From: Desulfobacterales bacterium
GTDB lineage: Bacteria > Desulfobacterota > Desulfobacteria > Desulfobacterales > SpSt-501
DNA length: 64,000 nucleotides
Assembly (NCBI GenBank): GCA_030834695.1
Contig: JAUQXK010000089.1
Span: 124,001-188,000 of the forward strand
Direction of reading: 5' to 3'
Made by a program: the position numbers and the translations under genes. The first letter of the stretch is position 1. Each line of letters begins with the position of its first letter. Positions 8,528 to 17,760 of this stretch are shown piece by piece. Below the pieces are notes generated by a model. It saw nothing but the letters and a program-made list of their open reading frames with translations, did not search any database and was not told the origin of the DNA.

Positions 8528-9641
8528 GAAGAATCGCCTCTCTAATGGTCTCCGGTGTGATCAGTCGGCCATCCATCTGGCCGCAGAATTGAACGGCTTT
8601 TCCCGGTAGAACGCGCTCCACTTCACGAACATACTGCCCCTGGTTCATCTCGACGACCAGAACACGCCGGGCGTTAATGGCCGCCTGACGAATCGCTGCT
8701 TCCGGAACCGGCCACAACGTTTTCAAAACGAGCAGCGAAACAGGCGTGCCGCTGGCTTTCAGCTCACACACGGCGGCTAAAGCCGATCGGGAGGTGACCC
8801 CGTAAGTGACGAGCAGTGTGTCGGCCGACTCAGCGGGGCAATGCTCGACCATCGCCAACCGATCGGCCGCGGTCGTGATCTTGGCCTGCATGCGGACCAA
8901 CTGGCGGGTGATCTCGGCCGGATCGGTCGTGATATAGCCGTCAGGGCCGTGGGTGGAGGAGGTCTGGCGAACGAGCCTGCCGCCGCCGATCGGCAAAAAG
9001 GCCGGAACCATCTCGCCAGCGTGAGTCTGAAAAGGCAGGAACTCCTGTCCCGGCCCGGGTGCAGCGCGGTCAATGACTATCTCCGCTTTCAGGCGCTCCG
9101 GGTCCACGCTGGCCCGGGTCATGGCGATCTCCTTGTTGGAGGCGATGAAAACCGGGCAGCGGTATTGTTCCGCCAGGTTGAAAGCCTGCACGGTCAGTCT
9201 AAAGCAGTCTTCCACGTCCGCCGGCGCCAGGACGATCACCGGCATGCCGCCGCTGTTGCCCCATTGTAGAAACTGAACGTCGCCGTCGGCGCCGCGCGTC
9301 GCTGAACCGGTGGAAGGCCCTAGACGCTGGATATCGACGATGACGATGGGAATTTCCCCACCGATCGCAAAGGAAATTTGTTCGCTGTAAAGGCTGATGC
9401 CGGGGCCGGAGGTCGCTGTCATGACTTTCATGCCTGCCATGGAAGCGCCCAGGCAGAAGCCGATTGAGGCGATTTCATCCTCGCCCTGGATGCAGACCCC
9501 GCCGAGCGGCGGCAGCATGGCCAGCATATGGTTCAAAATCGTCGTGGCTGGGGTTATCGGGTAGCCGGCAAAAAAACGGCAGCCGGCGGCCACTGCGCCG
9601 CGCGCGATCGCCTCGTTGCCCTCCATTAGGGATAATGCCAT
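8520..9641 (-). CDS. korA: 2-oxoacid:ferredoxin oxidoreductase, alpha subunit
   Basis: A 373-residue alpha subunit of the KorA type, starting MALSLMEGNEAIARGAVAAG. It contains the hallmark GYPITPATTI, the ATSGPGISLYSEQISFA active-site segment, and QRLGPSTGSATRGADGDV. It pairs with the downstream beta-gamma fusion to form a ferredoxin-linked 2-oxoacid oxidoreductase; the substrate (2-oxoglutarate, branched or aromatic) cannot be read from the sequence. The start at 9641 is preferred over 9695 because GAGG lies seven bases before it and homology begins there. Confidence 0.87.
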   Translation of the reverse strand: MALSLMEGNEAIARGAVAAGCRFFAGYPITPATTILNHMLAMLPPLGGVCIQGEDEIASIGFCLGASMAGMKVMTATSGPGISLYSEQISFAIGGEIPIVIVDIQRLGPSTGSATRGADGDVQFLQWGNSGGMPVIVLAPADVEDCFRLTVQAFNLAEQYRCPVFIASNKEIAMTRASVDPERLKAEIVIDRAAPGPGQEFLPFQTHAGEMVPAFLPIGGGRLVRQTSSTHGPDGYITTDPAEITRQLVRMQAKITTAADRLAMVEHCPAESADTLLVTYGVTSRSALAAVCELKASGTPVSLLVLKTLWPVPEAAIRQAAINARRVLVVEMNQGQYVREVERVLPGKAVQFCGQMDGRLITPETIREAILHG

Positions 9642-9744
9642 AGCCAAACCTCGTTGCGGATTTAAAGTAATCCTCGGGAACTGGTCAGATACCATTTCAC
9701 CCTATGGAGGGCAAGATGGAAATGACCATTTTCGCTTCCACTAT

Positions 9745-11406
9745 CTAATTTCCGGCCTTGGACGGGGGCGATGGAGCTTGCTGCCAGGGGTATCGCACCC
9801 GAGAATGAAACGCGGCCTCCAACGCGTCCACCACCGAGTGAATGATGGCGTCGATATCGCGCGTATCCAACACGCACTCGCTGAACTGGCTGTCGGCGAT
9901 GCGCTTGACGACGATGAAACGAACAAGTTTTTCGAAGCTTTCACGGCCCGGCGACTTCAACGACCGGGATGCTGCTTCCACGGCATCTGCAATCATCAGC
10001 AGCGCCGCCTCTATGCTTTGGGGTTTAGGCCCCGCATAACGAAAGTCTCCTGCGCGAACGCTGCCTTTGGGCTTGAGTTTTAATGCCTTGTGAAAAAAAT
10101 AATCGATCGCCTGGGTTCCGTGATGCTGCTGAACCAAATCGATTATATCCTTGGGCAAACGGGCTTCCCGAGCAATGCGCAAACCGTGCTTTACGTGTCC
10201 GGTGATGATCTCGATGCTTTCGTAAGGATCGAGCGTGTCATGGAGATTTACGCCGTTCAGTTGATTTTCGATATATCCCCCCGGTTGCTGTATTTTGCCG
10301 ATGTCGTGGAAGTAGGCGCCGATTCTGAGCAATAACGGGTTGGCGCCGATGGCATCCCCGGCCGCCTGCGCCAGATAAGCCACGTTCATCGAGTGCTGAT
10401 AGGTGCCGGGGGCTTCGGTGAAAAGCCGTTTCAACAAAGGTTGGTCAAGATCGGCATAGCGCCGGAGGGTGATCGTCGAACCCACGGTCCTCCCGGCTTT
10501 GAGCAAAGGAAGCAGCAACAAGGCCAAGGCGCCTGACGAAGCTCCGCCCAGCAGCGCCCAAGCGCTTTGTGTCGCCCAAGGGTGGGCCGCCATGTTTTTC
10601 AGGACGGCCATATTCCATCCATCTCCGGGATGGGGCAACCGGGCGATGGCGCTCCAATCCAATTGCAGGAGTATCAGGAAGAACGCATGAACCATGCTGA
10701 TTAGGATGCACGGCAGAATGGCGCTGCGCAACCGTAGATTCCGTGGTGCCAGCATAACGGCGGTTAATCCAACTACCAGCGAGCTACCGAGAAGGTCCCA
10801 TGACCGTCCCATAAACAGGGTCGCCAGCACAACGCCCACCAACAGGGTCCCCACGGCGGTCACGCGGCCCTGGTTCAGAGCGACCACCAACAGCGGCAAT
10901 AGGACCAACGGCAGACTCTCGACTGGAAGCGCGGTAAAGAGGAGGATGGCCTTCAGGATCAGCCCGTGGAGGATCAGGAGGGATAACAGGAGCGGATGGG
11001 AGACGGATCGTCTATAGCCGCCTTTCGGCAAAACGAAAAAAAAGAACCCAAGGAAGACCACCATCCAGATGTTCACAAACAGAACTAATGGTGATTCCCG
11101 GAAAAGCGCCTCCGCGCGTTGGGCCTCCAATGCATGGATTAACCGCTGGTCGCGTTCGTCGATTTCTTTTAAAAAAGGGACCACCGCCTCTCCGGCCCGG
11201 AATGAGACGGCAGAGGGAGGCGATTGGGGGGTCGTCTGTGAAATTTCAGTTTCCGTCCCTGGAACCGCGAACGGGCGGTCGGCTCTCAAGGTGAACGCCG
11301 CCTTCTGACCCGTTATCGGAGGCCGGGCCATCAGGTAGATGTCCTCAATGAAACAGGACGCGAAATTGAGCAAAATCAACGAAAGAATGAGAACTGTGCG
11401 TGTCAT
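9745..11406 (-). CDS. PgpH-like seven-TM HD phosphohydrolase
   Basis: A 553-residue membrane protein. The first ~20 residues form a membrane anchor and are followed by a periplasmic segment of ~90 residues. About seven transmembrane helices follow (residues ~110-330), then a cytoplasmic HD domain with HSMNVAYLA, AYFHDIGKI and QQHHGTQ motifs. This is the layout of the 7TMR-HD family whose Listeria member PgpH hydrolyses cyclic di-AMP. The extracellular domain is shorter than in Bacillus YqfF (~700 residues in total). Substrate by family analogy is c-di-AMP; no diadenylate cyclase is in the window. In many bacteria the gene lies beside ybeY; that context is missing here. Confidence 0.8.
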   Translation of the reverse strand: MTRTVLILSLILLNFASCFIEDIYLMARPPITGQKAAFTLRADRPFAVPGTETEISQTTPQSPPSAVSFRAGEAVVPFLKEIDERDQRLIHALEAQRAEALFRESPLVLFVNIWMVVFLGFFFFVLPKGGYRRSVSHPLLLSLLILHGLILKAILLFTALPVESLPLVLLPLLVVALNQGRVTAVGTLLVGVVLATLFMGRSWDLLGSSLVVGLTAVMLAPRNLRLRSAILPCILISMVHAFFLILLQLDWSAIARLPHPGDGWNMAVLKNMAAHPWATQSAWALLGGASSGALALLLLPLLKAGRTVGSTITLRRYADLDQPLLKRLFTEAPGTYQHSMNVAYLAQAAGDAIGANPLLLRIGAYFHDIGKIQQPGGYIENQLNGVNLHDTLDPYESIEIITGHVKHGLRIAREARLPKDIIDLVQQHHGTQAIDYFFHKALKLKPKGSVRAGDFRYAGPKPQSIEAALLMIADAVEAASRSLKSPGRESFEKLVRFIVVKRIADSQFSECVLDTRDIDAIIHSVVDALEAAFHSRVRYPWQQAPSPPSKAGN

Positions 11407-11548
11407 ATGATGGTATAAGCGAGCATAGTCGCTGAAACGAGGATCAGCCTCGATGCTAAAGTTATCCCCTTTTTTAGACGATGATATGATCTGAGTACGT
11501 CATTCTATAAAGCCCTGGGCATATAGTCAAACCCATCGGGTGAAAGTC

Positions 11549-12253
11549 ATGGACGAAGCCGACCTCCAGACTATTTACGAGGTTCGCCGAGAAGGAGGGG
11601 GCATGCTGGGAAAAGCCTTGAACTGCTTGAAAGGGCGCGCCAAACCGGAACCGGGCCCTGTGGTGCGCAGCGCTGTAGGGATGCTCGCCGGGGGGATCGC
11701 TCGGATGGTCAGCTCCGCTGGAAGGATTCGTCTGCCGATTATGCAGCGTATGGTCCAGACGGTTTCTCGGGAGGATTTCATTCGTTTCGTGCAGGCACCG
11801 GTACTCGCCGGGTCCTCTATCCATAAGGGGACCCTCACATCTGCCCAGGCGAACTCCGGCTCAAGGGAGATGAACCGCACCATCCTCTTTGAGCCGGAGG
11901 AGGATGCCGAACACGCGGTCTCGCCTTCCGAAAGCCTCAAGCACGCCGTCTATCCGCTGGTGAAGGGCGAGCATGCGAATTCCGTTGGTAATTTCTTCAG
12001 CATTGGCCGTATCGATGGCAATGACTGCATCATGCCGGACTATGCCATCTCTAAAAAGCACGCTCTAATTGAAGATCGACGGGGTATCTATCTGCTGAAG
12101 GATAACGGGTCCACGAACGGTACCTTTTTGAACGGCGAACGCCTGCAAACCAAACCGGTTGCGATTCATGACCGGGATGTCATCAGCTTCGCCCGCTATG
12201 AATTCACTTTCCTGCTGCCGGGGTCCTTCTACGATATACTGAAGAGCGCCTAA
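11549..12253 (+). CDS. FHA domain protein
   Basis: A 234-residue soluble protein. The C-terminal ~100 residues form a forkhead-associated domain, with FSIGRIDGNDCIMPDYAISK followed by KHALI, DNGSTNGTFLNGERL and HDRDVISF. The conserved Gly-Arg, Ser-x-x-His and Asn-Gly phosphothreonine-binding residues are present. The N-terminal half is unassigned. FHA domains recruit phosphothreonine partners, but no Ser/Thr kinase is nearby. A GTG at 11540 is an alternative start. It stands between two minus-strand genes, so it has its own transcription unit. Confidence 0.82.
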   Translation: MDEADLQTIYEVRREGGGMLGKALNCLKGRAKPEPGPVVRSAVGMLAGGIARMVSSAGRIRLPIMQRMVQTVSREDFIRFVQAPVLAGSSIHKGTLTSAQANSGSREMNRTILFEPEEDAEHAVSPSESLKHAVYPLVKGEHANSVGNFFSIGRIDGNDCIMPDYAISKKHALIEDRRGIYLLKDNGSTNGTFLNGERLQTKPVAIHDRDVISFARYEFTFLLPGSFYDILKSA

Positions 12254-12361
12254 TCTCAATGTCCCGCTCATCCTGTCAGGCGTTGGTTTGGCAGCCAATC
12301 GTCGAACGCACGCCTCCTTCTCTACGCATGGTATTTCATCTGACTCTGGTGAAACTCGAAT

Positions 12362-13459
12362 CTACCCGATGACACGGACCAGACGTGACGCCGGGACGAG
12401 CTCTACCTGCTGACGCAGCTCAGGCAGCACTTCCTTGAGGATGTTGTACGTGGTGAGATGGGGGTGGCCGATCCCCAGTGCTTCGCCCTTCTGCCGGGCG
12501 ACTCGCACCAGTTCTCGAACCTGTTTGCGGATAAACGCAGGATCTTGAACATGATCCAGGAACACGTCCCGCTGGGCAAAGGGCAGTTGCAGCAAACGCG
12601 CCGAAGGCTGGCAAACGCTGGCCTCTGTGGTGCGGCTGTCGATGAAATAAAGGCCACGCCGCTTTAGAACTGAGAACACCTGATAGATCTGCTCGGAATG
12701 GGTGGTCATCTTGGAGCCCATGTGGTTGTTGACGCCCTTGACATGGGGCACGGCCAGCAGGTTCTCCTCGAGCACTTTCAGCAGTTCATCCGGGCTCATG
12801 GAAGTCAGCAAGGCACCGGGTCCGGGGTTGATTTCGGGGTACTCCGACGGCTCCATCGGCAAGTGCAACATGATTTCAGCACCCTGAGCATGGGCGATGC
12901 GGGCGATCGCCTGCTGATGCGGGCTGTGCGGTAGAATGGCCAGGGTGAGCGCGGGGTTCAGGCCTATGAATTTTTCGGCAAGCGCACGATCATACCCCAT
13001 GTCGTCGATAATAATCGCCACCCGGGGCTGTTTCTTGATAGCGGGGAGTTCGGGCGGCAAGGGCGGCAGGGCGGCGCGCAGGGAGCTCGAATCGACGGCG
13101 TCGGTTTCTGGTACTGCCGATGTTGCCGGCGCAGGCTGCTGGGGTTTCGGGGCGGGCGTTCTTTCCATTCCGGCGCTGCGGGCTGCTGTTTGCGGGATAG
13201 AGGCCTTGGTTTCAGGCTCCTTGGCTGGCATGCGCGGCGCAGAGGCGGCAACCGGCGGGCGTTGTGAGAGGGACTTGCGATCAGCTGACAGCGCACGCGA
13301 CTCCGGCGCCGTCATGAAGCGAGCGACCAGGATCGCACCGATGACGAGCGCCGCCACCATGACCACCGCACCCAGAGCCTTGAAGAGTGGGGAAACCGGG
13401 GGTTTCCGTCGGCGCGGCCGTCTTCGCCCCCCCCCGCGGGCGGGTCTTTTCACAGACAT
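12362..13459 (-). CDS. divergent polysaccharide deacetylase family protein (YibQ-like)
   Basis: A 365-residue protein with a very basic N-terminus, one transmembrane anchor (residues ~27-50), an Ala/Pro-rich periplasmic linker (~50-145) and a C-terminal divergent polysaccharide deacetylase domain. Motifs are IIIDDMGYD, LHLPMEP, VNNHMGSKMT, YFIDSRTT and IGHPH. Members of this family commonly follow envC and ctpA; their substrate is unproven but a cell-wall glycan is likely. It starts 20 bases after the ctpA stop and is the last gene of the envelope operon. Confidence 0.86.
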   Translation of the reverse strand: MSVKRPARGGGRRRPRRRKPPVSPLFKALGAVVMVAALVIGAILVARFMTAPESRALSADRKSLSQRPPVAASAPRMPAKEPETKASIPQTAARSAGMERTPAPKPQQPAPATSAVPETDAVDSSSLRAALPPLPPELPAIKKQPRVAIIIDDMGYDRALAEKFIGLNPALTLAILPHSPHQQAIARIAHAQGAEIMLHLPMEPSEYPEINPGPGALLTSMSPDELLKVLEENLLAVPHVKGVNNHMGSKMTTHSEQIYQVFSVLKRRGLYFIDSRTTEASVCQPSARLLQLPFAQRDVFLDHVQDPAFIRKQVRELVRVARQKGEALGIGHPHLTTYNILKEVLPELRQQVELVPASRLVRVIG

Positions 13460-13479
13460 GCTTGGCTTTCCGATGCCGG

Positions 13480-14847
13480 TCAGTTCCTGGCCTGTTTGAG
13501 CACGTCGTGGCCGATCAGAATTTCCAGCGCCCGCATCACCTGGTTGTCATTCTGAAGAGTCTCCAGTTTGAGCGGGCCGACCCTTGACTCCGCCTCCTTC
13601 ATCCGAGTTTTGGGATCCTGCTCCGGCTTGCCTTGAGGTTTCTTCATATCGGGTTTTTCAGACTCGCCCTCGGCCTCCAGGTGGTTTTCAAGGTCCTTTT
13701 CCTTCACCATCGCCTCATCCGGAGGAGTGGATTCACTGCCATCCAAGCGCTTGAGCTTAAGCACGATATCGGGTTCGATGCCCTTGGCCTGGATCGAGCG
13801 GCCGTTGGGGGTGTAATAGCGCGCAATGGTGAGCTTCAACCCCGAGCCGTCGCGCAGGTTCTCCACGGTCTGCACCGAGCCCTTGCCGAAAGAAGTCGTT
13901 CCAAGCACCAGCGCCCGCTTGTGGTCCTGAAGCGCCCCGGCCACAATTTCGGAGGCGCTGGCCGTTCCGCCGTTGATCAGCGCCACAATGGGATAGGTGC
14001 GCTGAACCGCAGAGGGAGTGGCGTTGAAGGTTTTGGTGTTCTTTTTGTCTCGGCCTTTCATCGAGACGATCTGGCCTTTGTCTAAGAACACATCGGAGAT
14101 GGTAATGGCCTGATTCAGCAGGCCGCCGCCGTTGTTGCGAAGATCCAGCACCAGCCCTTTCAGCGGGCCGTCGGCGGTTTCAACTTTTTCCAGAGCCCTT
14201 TCAAATTCCTGTGTGGTTGTGCCGGTGAAATTGGAGATCCGCACATAACCGTAGCCGGATTTAAGCTGAATGTATTTCACGCTTTGAATCGGGATTTCGT
14301 CGCGGAGGAGTTCAAAATCGATCGGTTTCTTGAAGCCTTCGCGCATGATGGTAACAACCACCTTGGAGCCCTTGGGCCCGCGCATCATGCGCACGGCTTC
14401 CCGCAGGTCTTTGGCCAGCTGGCCATCGACCTTGATGATGCGGTCTCCGGATTCGATTCCAGCCCGGTGCGCCGGCGTGTCTTCGATCGGGGAGATGACC
14501 GTCACAAAACCGTTTTGCATGGTGATATGAATCCCGATGCCGGTAAATTTGCCCTTCGTGTCGATCTGCAAGTCCTCGAATGCGTCGGGGGGAAGCAGCG
14601 ATGAGTGCGGATCGAGCCCTTGGGCCATGCCCTGGATGGCCTTGTGGATGAGGTCCTTGGCGTCGACCTCGTCCACATATTCCTTCTGGATCAGCTCGAT
14701 GACGTCCGATAGCAGCTTCAAACCCTCATAGAGGTCTTCTTTGCCAGCCGAATTGGCGCGCTGGAAGCCCGTGCCCATCATCCAGACGACCACCGCCGTC
14801 AACATGATGATCCAGAGTTTCACGGGCCGGTTGTGTTTGCCCAACAT
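13480..14847 (-). CDS. ctpA: carboxy-terminal processing protease, S41 family
   Basis: A 455-residue periplasmic protease with an N-terminal signal anchor (VKLWIIMLTAVVVWMMG). A PDZ domain spans residues ~95-180 (GIGIHI, PAHRAGIESGDRIIKVDG). The S41 core follows, with substrate site LDLRNNGGGLL, catalytic Ser in GGTASASEI and Lys in SFGKGSVQ. The last ~80 residues are charged and low complexity. CtpA/Prc enzymes trim periplasmic proteins, including murein hydrolases. The ribosome site AAGGAG precedes the start. It lies 100 bases after envC and runs with yibQ. Confidence 0.92.
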   Translation of the reverse strand: MLGKHNRPVKLWIIMLTAVVVWMMGTGFQRANSAGKEDLYEGLKLLSDVIELIQKEYVDEVDAKDLIHKAIQGMAQGLDPHSSLLPPDAFEDLQIDTKGKFTGIGIHITMQNGFVTVISPIEDTPAHRAGIESGDRIIKVDGQLAKDLREAVRMMRGPKGSKVVVTIMREGFKKPIDFELLRDEIPIQSVKYIQLKSGYGYVRISNFTGTTTQEFERALEKVETADGPLKGLVLDLRNNGGGLLNQAITISDVFLDKGQIVSMKGRDKKNTKTFNATPSAVQRTYPIVALINGGTASASEIVAGALQDHKRALVLGTTSFGKGSVQTVENLRDGSGLKLTIARYYTPNGRSIQAKGIEPDIVLKLKRLDGSESTPPDEAMVKEKDLENHLEAEGESEKPDMKKPQGKPEQDPKTRMKEAESRVGPLKLETLQNDNQVMRALEILIGHDVLKQARN

Positions 14848-14946
14848 GCATTTACTCCTTCAGTTAAGAATTGATCCGGGTTCACGCTTCTTGGCAGTGA
14901 GCTGCCGCTCCCGGTCGGCTAATTCAACCAGATCTAATTCGCTACC

Positions 14947-16188
14947 TTATCCCCGCTTCAACCATTCCAATGGATCAAGGGGTCGGTCGTAATGGCGGAT
15001 TTCAAAATAAAGGCCGGTTGCGCCCATGGCGCCGGAGTCTCCCACGGTTGCGATGACATCGCCAGCTTCCACCCGATTGTCTACGGATTTGAAGACGTCT
15101 TCCAGGTGGGCGTAAACGGTGTAGTAATGGTCCCCGTGGTCGATCACAACGATATTGCCATATGCCCTGAACCAGCTGGCATAGAGGACGGTACCGGCAT
15201 GCACGGATCTCACCGGTTCGCCTCTTTCAGCCGCAATGTCGACGCCGTTGCGAAAGGCTTGAATATTCAACCGCGGGAGCCGGTAAGGTCCATATGAATT
15301 CTGGATTTTACCTTTAACCGGAAATATAAGCAAGCCTTTCGAGGCCGCCAGGGGCTGGGATGACGCCGGCCTCCGCAGGGCCCGACCCTCGGCCTGTCGG
15401 CTCAAGGCCTGAATCTCCCTTTCCAATTCCCGGGCGGCCTCCTTCAAGGCCTCAATGGCTGCCCGTTGAACCTCCTGCTGATCTCGGATGCGGGCGAGCA
15501 GGGCCTCACGCCTGGATCGCTCGCGGAGCACGGCCGCCGCTTGCTGCTCGTACTCGGCGAGCCGCACGCGTTTGTCTTCCTGGTGGCGGATCAGTTGCTC
15601 CTGCAGCTCCTGCAAATCAGCGTATTGGGTCGCCATCGTTTGACGGGTGCGTTCGTCATGATCCAGGATGCGCTCCAAGGCGGTTTTGCGCTGAAGCACC
15701 TCCCCGACGGAATCGGCCGGAGCCAATAGATGCAAGGTGCCCATGCGGTTGATCTTGTAAAGGGCGACGAGCCGGCGAGAAAGATAGATTTTCAGTGTGC
15801 GTATCCGTCGAGCCAGGTCTTCCATGGCCATCCGGGTACTTTCGATTTTCTGATCCAGCTCTTCCAAATCGGCGTCGAGAGCGGCAGATAGGCGCTGGTG
15901 GCGCTGAAGCATTTGGTTCGTTCGGTCCAAAGCGGTCAGGATGTCTTCGCGCCGGCGTTCGATCCGCTCGAGATCGGTTTCCTGCCCCCGGAGATTAAGC
16001 TGCAAGGCATCGGCTTCTTCCCGCAACCGGTCCACCGATGCCGTCGGCGCCTCGTCCGCTCTCGGCTGCCCCGCCACCGGATAAGGTGTTACAGCGATTC
16101 CTATGGCGAGGGCTACCGCCGGAAGGAGGCACCACCCGGCTGTCGACAAGATGCGGATCCGAAATCGGGCCTCTGGCCAGAATGTCAT
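14947..16188 (-). CDS. envC: murein hydrolase activator EnvC
   Basis: A 413-residue exported protein with a signal sequence (TAGWCLLPAVALAIGIAV). A long coiled coil covers residues ~45-270, rich in Glu, Arg and Gln. The C-terminal domain is M23/LytM-like (NGVDIAAERGEP, VIDHGDHYYTVYAHL) but lacks the full zinc set: the usual HLH end reads LYFEIRH. This fits an activator of amidases rather than an active peptidase. The start at 16188 gives an ATGA overlap with the ftsX stop, typical for coupling; an upstream start at 16221 is less likely. EnvC is the known partner of FtsEX in cell division. Confidence 0.88.
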   Translation of the reverse strand: MTFWPEARFRIRILSTAGWCLLPAVALAIGIAVTPYPVAGQPRADEAPTASVDRLREEADALQLNLRGQETDLERIERRREDILTALDRTNQMLQRHQRLSAALDADLEELDQKIESTRMAMEDLARRIRTLKIYLSRRLVALYKINRMGTLHLLAPADSVGEVLQRKTALERILDHDERTRQTMATQYADLQELQEQLIRHQEDKRVRLAEYEQQAAAVLRERSRREALLARIRDQQEVQRAAIEALKEAARELEREIQALSRQAEGRALRRPASSQPLAASKGLLIFPVKGKIQNSYGPYRLPRLNIQAFRNGVDIAAERGEPVRSVHAGTVLYASWFRAYGNIVVIDHGDHYYTVYAHLEDVFKSVDNRVEAGDVIATVGDSGAMGATGLYFEIRHYDRPLDPLEWLKRG

Positions 16189-17063
16189 AATTTCAAAAAT
16201 TGTTTCAGAGCCACGTAACACCCCAGCCAGCCGACCAGCATACTGGCCACGGTGATGAGTGCCATCTGTTCTATCGACAGGAACCGGAGTGTGACCACCC
16301 CAGCCAGCCCGTTCTGTTCAATGCGCACGGCCAGCGCGCTGAACCCCGCAAACAAAATGCCGATCCCCCCGACCGCGCCGAACAACCCCTGGAGCAGACC
16401 CTCGATCAGAAACGGAGCTTGAATGAATCGCTCGGTGGCGCCCACCAAACGCATAATCTCCACTTCCTCCTGCCGTGAATAAATCACCAGGCGTGTGGTG
16501 TTGGCCACGATGGCGATCGCCGCTACCAAGAGAAGCCCCATTAACGCCAGTCCCAGCGTCTGGAAGAGGTGAGCGATCCGACGCACGGCCACCATCCATT
16601 GCCGACCATATTCGACGTCTTCAACCTCGGCCAGCGATCTGACTCGGTCGGCAACGGCTTCAATTTGCTCCCAGCTGCCGTCAGACGGCTTCAACTGGAT
16701 CTCGAAGGCGTCCGGTAACGGGTTTTCCAGAAGGTTTTCAAACAGTGCCGCCGGGTGCTCCATCCGTGCCTTGAGATCACGTAGGCCTTCGTCGCGCGGT
16801 ATGAAGCGCGCGCTCTGGACCCCCTCGATGGATTCAATCGAATGCTGGAGGGCCGTCGTCGCGCCGCCGGCGTCAGGCTGGAGATACGCCATGATGCGGG
16901 TGCCTTGATGCCAAACGCTCATCCAATCGCTCGCATTCAAGAAAACAAGCACCGCCGCACTGACGATCATGACCGTCAGCGCGATGGTCATGATCGTTAC
17001 CGCATTGACAAAACGGTTGGCAAGCGTGTCTTCCAACGCCCGTTTAAAGTGCCGTGCGATCAT
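16185..17063 (-). CDS. ftsX: cell division ABC transporter permease FtsX
   Basis: A 292-residue membrane protein of the FtsX family. One helix follows the cytoplasmic N-terminus (residues ~20-42). A periplasmic loop of ~100 residues contains PLPDAFEIQLKP and EDVEYGRQW. Three C-terminal helices follow, with the FtsX motif SRQEEVEIMRLVGATERFIQ. It forms with FtsE the complex that controls EnvC and so septal murein cleavage. It overlaps ftsE by 20 bases and envC by four. Confidence 0.92.
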   Translation of the reverse strand: MIARHFKRALEDTLANRFVNAVTIMTIALTVMIVSAAVLVFLNASDWMSVWHQGTRIMAYLQPDAGGATTALQHSIESIEGVQSARFIPRDEGLRDLKARMEHPAALFENLLENPLPDAFEIQLKPSDGSWEQIEAVADRVRSLAEVEDVEYGRQWMVAVRRIAHLFQTLGLALMGLLLVAAIAIVANTTRLVIYSRQEEVEIMRLVGATERFIQAPFLIEGLLQGLFGAVGGIGILFAGFSALAVRIEQNGLAGVVTLRFLSIEQMALITVASMLVGWLGCYVALKQFLKL

Positions 17064-17760
17064 GATGTTTTTCGACCCGCTCGAAAGCCGCCAGCCGGCC
17101 CTGCTTCAGGTGGAGAATGCGGCCGCCCAGGCGGTGGATGAACGCTTTATCATGGGTGGCGATAAGAACCGTCGCACCGCGGATGTATGCAACTTGCAGC
17201 AGATCCATCACCGCCTGCGCCGAAGCCTCATCCAGGTTGCCGGTCGGTTCGTCAGCCAGAATAATCTTGGGGTCCCCGACCACCGCTCGGGCCACGGCTA
17301 CGCGCTGCTGTTCGCCGCCGGAGAGCCGAATCGGCAGCGTACCGGCATGTTGGTCCATTCCCACCATGCGCAGCACGTTGAGCACTCTTTTGGAAATCAG
17401 TGCTCGCCGATGGCCGGCTGCCTCCAGAACCAGGGCAACGTTCTCGAAAACACTGCGGCCGGGGATCAATTTGTAGTCCTGGAAGATGACGCCGAACTTG
17501 CGACGCAGCAGCGGCAGACCGGTTCGCGGGATATCATCCAGCCGGGCCCCGTCGATCGCAATCTCGCCGCTGGAGGGGTGTGCCTCCGCATAGAGCAGCC
17601 TGAGCAGGGTGGTTTTACCGGCCCCACTCGGCCCGCAGATGAACGCCAGCTCATTCTTGAGAATCTCGAAACTTAGATCGATAAGCGCTTGGTAGCGGCC
17701 GTAAGCGTGATGAACGTGGGACAAACGGATGATCGGAGGCCGGTCTTCATGATCCGTCAT
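17044..17760 (-). CDS. ftsE: cell division ABC transporter ATPase FtsE
   Basis: A 238-residue ABC ATPase with Walker [10 protein letters not shown], the FtsE-like segment [20 protein letters not shown], signature [14 protein letters not shown], Walker [12 protein letters not shown] and the switch histidine in ATHDK. It powers the FtsEX complex that couples cytokinesis to murein hydrolysis. It overlaps the end of tolC by four bases and the start of ftsX by 20, so the genes are translated as one unit. Confidence 0.93.
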   Translation of the reverse strand: MTDHEDRPPIIRLSHVHHAYGRYQALIDLSFEILKNELAFICGPSGAGKTTLLRLLYAEAHPSSGEIAIDGARLDDIPRTGLPLLRRKFGVIFQDYKLIPGRSVFENVALVLEAAGHRRALISKRVLNVLRMVGMDQHAGTLPIRLSGGEQQRVAVARAVVGDPKIILADEPTGNLDEASAQAVMDLLQVAYIRGATVLIATHDKAFIHRLGGRILHLKQGRLAAFERVEKHHDRTAL

